Position numbers and translations under genes: made by a program. The notes beneath the pieces were generated by a model that saw only the letters and a program-made list of their open reading frames with translations, ran no database searches and was not told the origin of the DNA. Positions 1 to 7,477 of a DNA stretch of 9,287 nt are shown piece by piece (position 1 is the stretch's first letter; each line of letters begins with the position of its first letter). The DNA comes from Planctomycetota bacterium (GTDB lineage: Bacteria > Planctomycetota > Phycisphaerae > UBA1845), in assembly GCA_022563615.1 (NCBI GenBank), contig JADFMZ010000098.1:1-9287 (forward strand), given 5' to 3'.

Positions 1-232
1 ACGTTTCACAAATTGCGCGCCTATCATCATGATTGATTCCGCCGGATTTTCGCTACGGGAGCGTTCGCGCAGGCTGAAGCCTGCGGCTCAGTGATACGCA
101 TCGGGATTAGATCGAGCGCGGAACACTTCTAATTCCGACGAACCTCAAAGCGTTGCACAACTCATGACGACAACCACGAACTAATCCAGATGCGTATGAG
201 TCGTGAGATTTGCGAAACATACCCAGGACCGC
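1..232. other. Non-coding stretch downstream of the minus-strand vWA/dockerin gene
   Basis: No convincing reading frame is visible on either strand. A plus-strand frame open from the window edge to a TGA near 92 has no recognisable protein character. The only structured element is the palindrome at 66-89. It lies about 145 bases past the stop codon of the gene at 233-3151, but it lacks a T-tract on the transcribed strand, so it is not a classical intrinsic terminator. Confidence 0.5.
66..89 (+). repeat. REP-like palindrome, copy 1
   Basis: This 24-base element consists of CGC, a perfect 7-bp stem GCAGGCT / AGCCTGC around the 2-base loop GA, then GGCTC. The same layout recurs at 3192-3215 on the minus strand and at 3245-3268 on the plus strand. 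It is an extragenic single copy, as is common for REP-type elements. It could form a hairpin in the 3' part of the neighbouring transcript. Confidence 0.65.
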
Positions 233-3151
233 TCAGCGACTCAGGCGGGATCGCTCGGAAGGTAAACGCAGGCGCTTGGCCGGGGCTGGTAGTCCCGTTT
301 GAAGCACGGCGGCGATATCGGACAGGGTCAGCCAGCCGTCACCGTCGACGTCGAGTCGCCCAAGGCGGCCCAGCCCAAGGGTCCGCAGTTCGGCGAGGGA
401 AACCTCAATCCGAGGTTGCAGCGCGGCGGCGCTCGTGGCGCTCGGACAACAGGAGTTCTTGTCGCTCATCAGGAAGTTCAGCGAAATGAACGACAGGTCG
501 AGTTGGTCCACGACTCCATCCGCGTTGAAATCGGCGTTGACCTCGGTCGTGTCACAGGTCGCGTTGGGGTTCCTAGCCGTCAGGTAGTGCTCGAGAAAAA
601 TCCCGAAATCAAGGATGTCCACGATGTTGTTGCCGTCCAGGTTGCCGTTCACAAGCCAGTTGCCGCCGAAGAACGGGTCACCGGCGAAGGTGAGCCGGAA
701 ACGGTCGCCTACGATCTCGGGGCTGGCAAAGGACCGGAGGGTGTGTTGAGGGTCGCGTGCCGTGACGCAAACATAAGCGCCGGCGGGAACCTTGAACGTC
801 ACCCCGGTCGCGTGGCCTGTAAGATCAAAAGGAAGACCAAACGAAACGGTCTCGCGCACCACCTCCGGCCGCTGAACGCAATTGGAGAAGAACTCAAACT
901 CGATGCACCGGCTCAACGGCTGCGACGCGCTGTCCTCACTCATTCGCGGCGATAGCTCCAGATCCACCTCGACGAGGTTGAACTGGCTGATTTCCACGTT
1001 CCAGGCGCAGGTTCCCACGCCACCGCACGAGTCCGTGGTCGTGCATTCGAATTGCGAAAGCCCGACCGGAAACAACCCGCCGGTTTGAATCAGGTGATCG
1101 ATATTCACACCGAAACTATGCTCAGCGGTACAGGACACAGCCAGCTCGCCGTCGCACTCGCCCTCGGCGACGGGCGGCGTCCAGGTCACGGTGGCCCGCG
1201 CGGTGCCCGGATCGGCGTTGACCTTGATATCGGGCGGGCACGATACGATCGGTGCAGCCCCGTGGATGATCAACTCTCCGGTACAACACTCGACGAACGG
1301 AACGAGCTCACCCCCGATGCCGGTCAGCTTCGTGGTGAAGGGGTTTTCGTTCAGGAAGCACAGCTCATCCGACGTGCAGGCGGAGCGAACGACGAAGCGC
1401 ACGGCGGCCATGATCGCCGGCCCGGTTGTACCCGGCTCGCCCGGCGGCGTTCCGATCGAGTAGGTGACTCGACCGGCGATTTCATCCACCATCAGGAACA
1501 GCGGCAGCGCAAACGGCGACTCCGGGTCCACCGTTTGACCGGGCACGACGTCGACGAAGTCGAACACGGCTGGGTCGTAGTCGATGTGCAGGTCGCCGCC
1601 GATCACGATCGTCGTGCTGAATCCAAGTTCGACCAGAACCGTCACTACCTCGTCGGGGAGAAAGCAGTCCCCAGCCGGTAGCGCTCCAGCCACAGCCTTG
1701 AGGCAGAGCAGAGGCGTTTCGTTGCACCGACAGAATCCCGTGCCAGGGTCGCACGACACCCCGAAGCAGTCATCGCTGCTCGTGCAGGGCGTCTTGTTCA
1801 GGTCGGTTCCCACGCAAAGACCGTCGAAGTCGCAGGTATCCGGGGAGGTGCAGACATCTCCGTCGTCGCAGGTCGTGCCCTCCGGTGCCTGACCGCCTAG
1901 CTCGCATTGGTCCGTCTGTTCGTTGCACACGCCCACGACGCACCCCTCGGCCAAGGAACTGCAATCGCGCGTGGACCCACCTTCACAAAAACTGAAGGAG
2001 CAGACGGTTCCGACCGTGCAGAACAGGCCATCATCACAGGGTGTGCCATCCTCAAACGGAATATGCTGGACCCGACCGGTCTGAGGATCGCAGAGATCCT
2101 CCGTACAGGGAAACTCGTCGTCGAGGCGAATCAAGGAGCCGGTCTCCGGCGAACAGCAGAACACCGTCTCGTCAAAGTTGGGCACGCCGAGGCACACTCC
2201 ATCAACGCAGGTGTCCTGATCGGTGCAGGCGTTTCCGTCGTCGCATTGATCGTCGCCGCACAAGGCGTCCGCCTCATCCCGCATCGATCCCGACGTGTCC
2301 ATAACGAAAACGACTTCGAGCGGCGGGCACGGTTCGTCCGTTCCGCACGCGTCCAGAAGCATTTGAACGATGGCGTCGGACAGGCCGGACGTCGCGTCCA
2401 CCGTTCGAAGCATCGTGCCGCCGGTGCCATCTGCCAGACGGGACGCCAGCGTCAACGTACATTCATCTGAGCCGGTCCCCATAATGGGCGAGACGATTAC
2501 GTCCTGAAGAAAGGCCACGGCGATCGCGTTTTCGATCGTGTCGCGGTCGTCGCCGGGATCGTTGCACCCCTCCAGGCGGGTGCCGTTGCAGGGGCCTTCA
2601 TCGCCGATCGGAACGATCACCCTTCGTGCGCCTTCAAGCCAGGACCATCGTTCCGCCACGATGGCAGTGGCCGGCCCCCAGGATTCGGACGGCGATGGAC
2701 CCTCTGGAAACACGCAAGTGTCCAATTCCCCCGGAACGGTTCCATCCAAAAGGTTCAACACGCTGTCGGTCAGACAGGAGAATCCCCGTTCGCCGGTATC
2801 CGTAATACCCAGCAGATGCGCGTCGACGGCGAGGCCTTGCTCAGCCAGGTTGGCCAGCGCCTGGCGGATTCCGGCTTGGCAGGGGACGCAGCCGGGCAGG
2901 GTTGCGTTCGTGCAGGCTTCTTCGACGCAGCTATCTTCCGTGCAGGCGTTGTGGTCGTTGCAGTCGCCGTCCGACGCGCAGGAGATACCTTGTTCCATGT
3001 AGAGGTCGATGGAGTCGACAGCAGATGCCGCATCCCGAATGGGGGCTGTCCGTACCGGATCCGTGCCGCGCGCCAGGCTCGCAACGACGAGCACGATCGC
3101 CGCGCAAGACCAGAGTACGGATAACGTCTTGCTTCTTAACCTTCCCGCCAT
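233..3151 (-). CDS. Large secreted protein with permuted vWA, Cys-rich, cohesin-like, HYR-like and dockerin-like modules
   Basis: This 972-residue protein is probably exported: residues 1-29 form a basic N-terminus plus a hydrophobic stretch, a typical signal peptide. The order is: a Cys-rich CxDGDCxDxxACTxDxC unit (58-91); a vWA-like domain (93-298); further Cys-rich units (298-480); a cohesin-like beta module (about 482-630, with GGDLHIDYDPAVFDF); a HYR-like module (about 632-722, with PIVSCPPDI and a paired-Cys end); a beta-rich stretch (725-830); two dockerin-type EF-hand loops (N837-D848 and D874-D885); and a separate third loop (D934-D945). In the vWA region the DTSGS metal-site motif (285-289) comes after the rest of the domain instead of before it. 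Candidate partners are T162 and D184. The ATG at 3149-3151 is chosen because the signal peptide starts there; no strong Shine-Dalgarno site precedes it. It lies 184 bases downstream of another minus-strand secreted protein gene and may be co-transcribed with it. The likely role is extracellular or surface adhesion or assembly; this is inference from modules, and no enzyme motif was seen. Confidence 0.9.
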   Translation of the reverse strand: MAGRLRSKTLSVLWSCAAIVLVVASLARGTDPVRTAPIRDAASAVDSIDLYMEQGISCASDGDCNDHNACTEDSCVEEACTNATLPGCVPCQAGIRQALANLAEQGLAVDAHLLGITDTGERGFSCLTDSVLNLLDGTVPGELDTCVFPEGPSPSESWGPATAIVAERWSWLEGARRVIVPIGDEGPCNGTRLEGCNDPGDDRDTIENAIAVAFLQDVIVSPIMGTGSDECTLTLASRLADGTGGTMLRTVDATSGLSDAIVQMLLDACGTDEPCPPLEVVFVMDTSGSMRDEADALCGDDQCDDGNACTDQDTCVDGVCLGVPNFDETVFCCSPETGSLIRLDDEFPCTEDLCDPQTGRVQHIPFEDGTPCDDGLFCTVGTVCSFSFCEGGSTRDCSSLAEGCVVGVCNEQTDQCELGGQAPEGTTCDDGDVCTSPDTCDFDGLCVGTDLNKTPCTSSDDCFGVSCDPGTGFCRCNETPLLCLKAVAGALPAGDCFLPDEVVTVLVELGFSTTIVIGGDLHIDYDPAVFDFVDVVPGQTVDPESPFALPLFLMVDEIAGRVTYSIGTPPGEPGTTGPAIMAAVRFVVRSACTSDELCFLNENPFTTKLTGIGGELVPFVECCTGELIIHGAAPIVSCPPDIKVNADPGTARATVTWTPPVAEGECDGELAVSCTAEHSFGVNIDHLIQTGGLFPVGLSQFECTTTDSCGGVGTCAWNVEISQFNLVEVDLELSPRMSEDSASQPLSRCIEFEFFSNCVQRPEVVRETVSFGLPFDLTGHATGVTFKVPAGAYVCVTARDPQHTLRSFASPEIVGDRFRLTFAGDPFFGGNWLVNGNLDGNNIVDILDFGIFLEHYLTARNPNATCDTTEVNADFNADGVVDQLDLSFISLNFLMSDKNSCCPSATSAAALQPRIEVSLAELRTLGLGRLGRLDVDGDGWLTLSDIAAVLQTGLPAPAKRLRLPSERSRLSR

Positions 3152-3191
3152 AGCCTGTTTTGACCTTAAGAGTCTATCCCATTGACCGCCT

Positions 3192-3215
3192 GAGCCGCGG
3201 GCTTCAGCCCGCGCG
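3192..3215 (-). repeat. REP-like palindrome, copy 2 (inverted)
   Basis: Read on the minus strand this is CGC, stem GCGGGCT / AGCCCGC, loop GA, then GGCTC. It has the same 24-base layout as copies 1 and 3. Relative to copy 1 the third stem pair has changed from A-T to G-C on both arms. It faces copy 3 across 29 bases, so the two form an inverted pair. Confidence 0.7.
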
Positions 3216-3244
3216 ATGTCACGATTCCTTGTGACTGCAGGTCA

Positions 3245-3268
3245 CGCGCAGGTTTTAACCTGCGGCTC
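3245..3268 (+). repeat. REP-like palindrome, copy 3
   Basis: The element reads CGC, stem GCAGGTT / AACCTGC, loop TT, then GGCTC. Relative to copy 1 the sixth stem pair has changed from C-G to T-A on both arms. With copy 2 it forms a REPIN-like doublet in the 184-base gap between the two large minus-strand genes. The spacer between the copies also carries a smaller inverted repeat, GTGAC / GTCAC around TGCAG, at about 3231-3245. Confidence 0.7.
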
Positions 3269-3335
3269 CAATAGTCGAACAATCCGCGAATCACGCTACT
3301 CGTTCCCGTTCGTCCACAGGTTCCGTCCTGGCAGA

Positions 3336-5909
3336 CTACGGACCTCGCGGTCCCAGGTAGCCTCCCAAAAACTGTCCGTAGTCGTCCAAGTCCACGTCGT
3401 TGTCTTCGTCGAAATCAAACCACAACAAACATTCCGTTGTGGGGCTCACAAAGGCGGCGCTCTCCACCAACCCGCTGTAGCAATTTTGGAAACCGTGCGC
3501 ATCCCGAAGATCCAGATCGCCGTCACCGTCGCCGTCGCCAATCAGGCACCCGTTACGACACAGTTCCATGGTGCATTCCAGCATGCCCCCGAGCGCGAGA
3601 CACTCATCGGGAGTCAGATCACCCGGGGGGAAACAGATGTTCGATGGGAAACAGCATCGTTGCGGACAGCAGCAGGCACCCTGCGGAGTGGTCTCCGGGC
3701 AGAGGTCGTCGCAGTCCAACACGCAATCCTGATCGGTATCAAACACCGTTTCGCAGGTGTCGGGGATCGTGTCCCCGTCGCAGTCCGGATCGCACTCATC
3801 GGGCACCCCGTTGCCGTCGCAATCCTCACTCGTTTCGTCGAGAATGTCACACTCATCGGCGACAAGGTTCTCGTTGCAATCCGGCTCACACTCATCGGGA
3901 ATGCCGTTGCCCTGGCAGTCCGCGCTGCCGCCGCAAGGCTTGGGGCAAACGTCTGAACATTCGAGATCGCAGGAGTCGGTGATACTGTTGCCGTTGCAGT
4001 CGACGAACCCCTCCGCCGGGCCGATCGTCGTCACGAAGACCTCGGTTGGATCACCCGGCTTGAACAGCCCGAGCGTCAGCGTTGACGGTTCCGGCCCTAC
4101 GGTGGCGTCGAAACGGAAGTTGTACAGCGTGCCCCAGCGCAGGGCGTTGGCGTTGGCATCCACATCGTAGGAGGTGGTGGCCCAGGTGATGCCGTCAATC
4201 CCAACGTCATGGGGCCAATCCGCCAGATCGAACGGTTCGCCGCTGTGGTAGTCCACATCGTGGAAACCGACGTTGGTGAGCACCGCTCCTTCCGGCAACG
4301 GTACGGTGAACGAACCGACGGCACGGTCGGAGCTGATGTTCTGCAAGGCATATTCATAACGCCACAGCCCGTTGCCCACCTCGACCACCTTGGCCGCCAG
4401 AATCATCAACCCCTCACCGGGCACCCAGACATCCGTTTCGACCACCGATGAGTCGGCAACCTTCCAGGCCCGAATCGCGGGCTTCTGGCGCTGCGTGGAA
4501 CCAAATGGCGCCCCGCAATAGCCGTCCACGTCGCCCGTCAGGTTTCGGCAATCCACGCCGTCCTCCGGCACGATGGTGACGTTGCGGTACGACACGTTGT
4601 TGTGTTGATTATCGAACGCCGGCTCGTCGGGCGTGATGTATTGGCCCTCCACGTAGTAGCGGGCCCCGGCGTTCACGTTGGGATCCAAGTCGATGTTGTG
4701 TACCTGGAGCCGGCGCCCGATCACCGGCGTTATCGTTGGACTCGCAAAAGGATAGGGATACTCACCGGTAAAGGGGTTAACCTGCCAGCGCGGACCCAAG
4801 TTGGTCTGAGTTCCATTCAGGCCGGCGGAATAGGGATCGGAGCAGTTCACCCCCAGCCTGGAGCCGCGGGGACAAAACGGACATGTCGTACCGTTCTCAT
4901 CCTCAATACAACAGGGATCGATGCAATCCCCGCATTGATTCTGCGTGAGCGCGAAGAAGCCGTGCTTGAGCCACGACATCCCGATCTGCTCGAACCGTTG
5001 ATTTCGAAGGCGAAACATGTTCTGCCCGATCATGGGCACCTGATTCGTGTTGGGAATCCACAGGAGCGGTTCGTCACCGATATTGCATGAGGTGGTCGCC
5101 ACGGCGAAAGCTGAGATGTATTCCCCCGTGTTCGGATCCGGGGCGACACCGTAGTGCCGCATTCCAGGCAGGCTGAAAACGATCACATCAGGTCCGACAA
5201 CGACGGCAACCGCCGACGAAGCGTCGTCTTGCGACAACACGGCGGGTGGCGCCGGCTCGAAGCTGCCCACACGATCGAACTTCGCTTCGATCAACACACC
5301 ACCGATTGAACCCTCTGTCGGCTGAGACACGCCCAGCGCCGCTGCTAAACGTGGCGTGAGCCGGACCTCGTCGGTGGAGATGGTTAACATGCCCTCTGCC
5401 GGACCGAGCCGAAACTGCACCCCGGTCAAGATAAGCCCACCCCCGTCATCCCAGCGGCTGTCCGTCACGCGAAGAGCAGCCGAGCTCATACCGCCTTCGG
5501 GTAGGATGACCAGATCAGCCAGCACCTCGGCGCCGGCGAGTCCGGAAAACGTCAGGCCGCTGCTATGCGCGATGCTCCCGTCAATCATTTCGATCGCGCC
5601 GTTCTCAAACGAAACGACGATCTGCGAGCCGGGCTCGATCGAGAGAATGACCGGTCCGGAAGAATCAAGTTCGCCCGTTCGTCCCATTCGCACGTCGCCG
5701 GTTCGCTTGCCCGATTGGCGCGAGACCGATATCGCCCGGCTGATCGACAGCGTCGTGGTACCCTCGGAAATGACCCAGACCTGACGGCCTGGTTCAGTCC
5801 CAGCCGGCGGGGCGGGCGCACCGGCGATCGCTCCCGCGCTCAAGCACAGAACGATGATTAGGATCTCCAGGATCTGGAGGGGCCTGGTTTTTCTTGAATA
5901 GTAGGTCAT
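3336..5909 (-). CDS. Secreted planctomycete protein with Asp/Cys repeats and terminal dockerin-like EF hands
   Basis: This 857-residue protein has a signal peptide (residues 1-31, hydrophobic core LEILIIVLCLSAGAIAG). Residues 32-235 are a beta-rich N-terminal region. Residues 240-632 match, from memory, a core found in many uncharacterised planctomycete proteins; it includes SCNIGDEPLLWIPNTNQ, FEQIGMSWLKHGFFALTQN, NCSDPYSAGLNGTQ and VGFHDVDYHSGEPFD. Its function is unknown. Residues 636-735 carry repeats of the type DCxGNGIPDECxPDC, resembling thrombospondin type 3 calcium-binding repeats. Residues 745-787 are a Cys-rich unit. Residues 790-850 hold two EF-hand loops, D792-D803 and D832-D843, in the typical planctomycete dockerin-like tail. 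The frame stays open upstream to an ATG at 6137, but the ATG at 5907-5909 is preferred because the signal peptide begins there; the upstream extension is basic, Cys-containing and not protein-like. No clear Shine-Dalgarno site precedes either start. An extracellular, calcium-dependent structural role is inferred. Confidence 0.88.
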   Translation of the reverse strand: MTYYSRKTRPLQILEILIIVLCLSAGAIAGAPAPPAGTEPGRQVWVISEGTTTLSISRAISVSRQSGKRTGDVRMGRTGELDSSGPVILSIEPGSQIVVSFENGAIEMIDGSIAHSSGLTFSGLAGAEVLADLVILPEGGMSSAALRVTDSRWDDGGGLILTGVQFRLGPAEGMLTISTDEVRLTPRLAAALGVSQPTEGSIGGVLIEAKFDRVGSFEPAPPAVLSQDDASSAVAVVVGPDVIVFSLPGMRHYGVAPDPNTGEYISAFAVATTSCNIGDEPLLWIPNTNQVPMIGQNMFRLRNQRFEQIGMSWLKHGFFALTQNQCGDCIDPCCIEDENGTTCPFCPRGSRLGVNCSDPYSAGLNGTQTNLGPRWQVNPFTGEYPYPFASPTITPVIGRRLQVHNIDLDPNVNAGARYYVEGQYITPDEPAFDNQHNNVSYRNVTIVPEDGVDCRNLTGDVDGYCGAPFGSTQRQKPAIRAWKVADSSVVETDVWVPGEGLMILAAKVVEVGNGLWRYEYALQNISSDRAVGSFTVPLPEGAVLTNVGFHDVDYHSGEPFDLADWPHDVGIDGITWATTSYDVDANANALRWGTLYNFRFDATVGPEPSTLTLGLFKPGDPTEVFVTTIGPAEGFVDCNGNSITDSCDLECSDVCPKPCGGSADCQGNGIPDECEPDCNENLVADECDILDETSEDCDGNGVPDECDPDCDGDTIPDTCETVFDTDQDCVLDCDDLCPETTPQGACCCPQRCCFPSNICFPPGDLTPDECLALGGMLECTMELCRNGCLIGDGDGDGDLDLRDAHGFQNCYSGLVESAAFVSPTTECLLWFDFDEDNDVDLDDYGQFLGGYLGPRGP

Positions 5910-6551
5910 GTTGAAAGGCTTATTCGGGTTGCACCTGCGGCGCACACAGGATGTCGCCCAGTACGCACCGGACCGGGATGTGAACAGCCGCGTCACAAAC
6001 CCTCTCCCCTGACACGCGATCGTTGAACGGAACCCTCCGCGCCGTCGCGCTACCCCCCTTGGTGGGTAATGCTGCCGCTTCACTCTAGCAGGACAACAGG
6101 CCATCTTCAACCACCATCCGGCCTCAAAGATCTGCAAGGTCAGATAGAGTAAGCGGTTACCGGAACCCGCCGGCCATCTCCTTGTGGACGTTTGACAACA
6201 TTGTCCTATTCATTCACTGGCATCGGGTATGCCCAGCTTGTCATTCGTGTGTCAAACCACGCGGAGAGTGTTCGGAATGGACTGGCTCTCAAAGTCGGAA
6301 TCGAACGGTTCCGCAACATAAAACTATTGCTTGATAAAAAAAGCACGAACTTGACAAATCGAGGGCTAGTACCTGATTTCAGGATGGCCTGGTAGGTCAA
6401 ACTGGCGATTGTAGCGTTTTGATATATGGATCGCCGTCCTTACCGGACGTTGGATACGCGAAATGCAATCACGGCTACTGCCAATGGCAATCCCGTCGGG
6501 TCGTCCCTGGGGACGGCAAGAGAGCGTCGAGTTTTTCCAGAGAATAGCCGC
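5910..6551. other. Intergenic region between divergent genes
   Basis: No gene could be supported here. Short frames exist on both strands but lack family signatures and plausible translation starts. Part of the region is clearly AT-richer than its surroundings: at 6301-6360 only 22 of 60 bases are G or C. A TTGACA hexamer occurs at 6192-6197 and another at 6351-6356, but neither has a good -10 partner at 17 bases. A 6-bp inverted repeat, CGTCCC / GGGACG, sits at 6502-6515. The region probably holds control sequences and the 5' leader of the minus-strand gene ending at 3336. Confidence 0.45.
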
Positions 6552-6580
6552 TTGATGTCTTTTCCCGACCACCCTATACT
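6552..6580 (+). promoter_or_regulatory. Sigma-70-type promoter for the PEP-CTERM gene
   Basis: A TTGATG hexamer at 6552-6557 is followed, after exactly 17 bases, by TATACT at 6575-6580. Each hexamer matches the bacterial housekeeping consensus at four or five of six positions. Transcription would begin near 6587, leaving a leader of roughly 124 bases before the ATG at 6711. Confidence 0.5.
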
Positions 6581-6710
6581 GAGGCACAGTCGGATTGATC
6601 CAGGTTGGCTGGCGATGGCCGGGCAATACTGGATTGGGGGACGAAGTTAGCAGCGTTGCTCAACGGGGTGATCTGCCTCAGGTCGCGTTAGGCATCTGGA
6701 GGTTGGAAGG

Positions 6711-7319
6711 ATGAAGCGATTCGTCGTATCTTTGGCTTGTGCGTTAGCCTGTCTGTTCAGCGGTTCGGTTGCGTTGGCGGGGAGTCCCTCGGAGGTTTCT
6801 TTCAGCTTTACGCAAGTCGTAAACGCGGACATACCGGACAATGATCTTTCCGTGTACAGGATTGTGATGTCACCGGACATCGCCGAGATCACTTCCATCG
6901 AGCTGGACATCAACGGGTTGTTTCACGCGGACCCCGAAGATCTGGACATTTTTCTCATCAGCCCCTTCGGCGATGACATCAACATCATGACGGACCTTGG
7001 CGATGGTGATCCGTTGCTGGGCGTCAACCTGACTTTCTCCGATAGCGCAAGCGCTCCCCCACCGAGCGATTCGCAGATTTTCTCCGGCACCTACCAACCG
7101 GAAGGGCTGACGACCGGTCGCGATTCGGGTTTGTCCACCTTTGTGGGCGGAACGGGCGGCAACCCGCTGCCCTGGTACCTCGTGGTCATTGACGACTCCG
7201 CGGGGGGCAGCGGCCAGTTCGAATCCTGGACCCTTCGCGGTACGTATGTCCCGGAGCCGGTCACGCTTTCGCTGCTGGCCCTGGGCGCCCTGACCCTTCT
7301 TCGCCGAAAACGGCGATAA
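6711..7319 (+). CDS. PEP-CTERM-anchored secreted protein with a proprotein convertase P-domain-like fold
   Basis: This 202-residue protein has a Sec signal peptide (cleavage probable after ALA at residue 23). Residues about 55-179 resemble the P/Homo B beta-sandwich domain of subtilisin-like proprotein convertases: ITSIELDINGLFHADPEDLD, IFLISPFGDD, then the C-terminal strands WYLVVIDDSAGGSGQFESW and LRGTY. No protease domain accompanies it. The C-terminus is a textbook PEP-CTERM signal: VPEP at 180-183, a hydrophobic helix (184-197) and the basic tail RRKRR. In known systems an exosortase removes or processes this tail during export. No exosortase is in the window. GGAGG at 6698-6702, 8 bases before the ATG, supports the start. 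The gene diverges from the large minus-strand genes and has its own promoter, so it is probably monocistronic. The exact role is unknown; a surface or matrix component is likely. Confidence 0.88.
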   Translation: MKRFVVSLACALACLFSGSVALAGSPSEVSFSFTQVVNADIPDNDLSVYRIVMSPDIAEITSIELDINGLFHADPEDLDIFLISPFGDDINIMTDLGDGDPLLGVNLTFSDSASAPPPSDSQIFSGTYQPEGLTTGRDSGLSTFVGGTGGNPLPWYLVVIDDSAGGSGQFESWTLRGTYVPEPVTLSLLALGALTLLRRKRR

Positions 7320-7400
7320 GCTCAGCCCTTTCCTTCTTGGCGGCTCATGGCCGTCCGTGACAGAGAGTCGAGCTTAAGAACACCATCGCAATAAGTGCGG

Positions 7401-7419
7401 CACGGGGTTGAAACCTGTG
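7401..7419 (+). repeat. Imperfect palindrome between convergent genes
   Basis: The sequence CACGGGGTTGAAACCTGTG folds on itself with one bulged G and one G-T pair. Its centre, GGTTGAAACC, matches the centre of the palindrome at 8459-8481, so it may be a worn copy of the same family. Confidence 0.35.
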
Positions 7420-7441
7420 TGTTCAGCGCGCAATTGAACAC
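7419..7441. terminator. Possible hairpin in the convergent intergenic gap
   Basis: GTGTTCA (7419-7425) and TGAACAC (7435-7441) form a perfect 7-bp inverted repeat with a 9-base loop. It lies between the convergent stops at 7319 and 7478, where a two-way terminator would be expected. There is no T-tract on either side, so a classical intrinsic terminator is not supported. Confidence 0.25.
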
Positions 7442-7477
7442 CAACGCCCCAGCCCCAACAAATCATGTGATTGGCGC

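Noticed and set aside
299..955. Long plus-strand frame within the large minus-strand gene
   Set aside because: It is antisense to clear dockerin and beta-module coding sequence. High GC content explains the open frame, as with the many other antisense frames under both large genes.
3152..3335. CRISPR-like array
   Set aside because: There are only two palindromes, in opposite orientation, with a single 29-base spacer and no Cas gene; a REP-type doublet fits better.
5910..6137. In-frame N-terminal extension of the 857-residue protein (76 extra residues from an ATG at 6137)
   Set aside because: The extension is basic and atypical, and would bury the signal peptide that begins at the ATG at 5907-5909.
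6192..6395. 67-codon plus-strand frame in the divergent intergenic region
   Set aside because: No Shine-Dalgarno site, no recognised motif, and an equally long frame on the opposite strand.
6502..6515. CGTCCC / GGGACG inverted repeat as a terminator
   Set aside because: The loop would be only 2 bases, no T-tract follows directly, and no gene ends just upstream.
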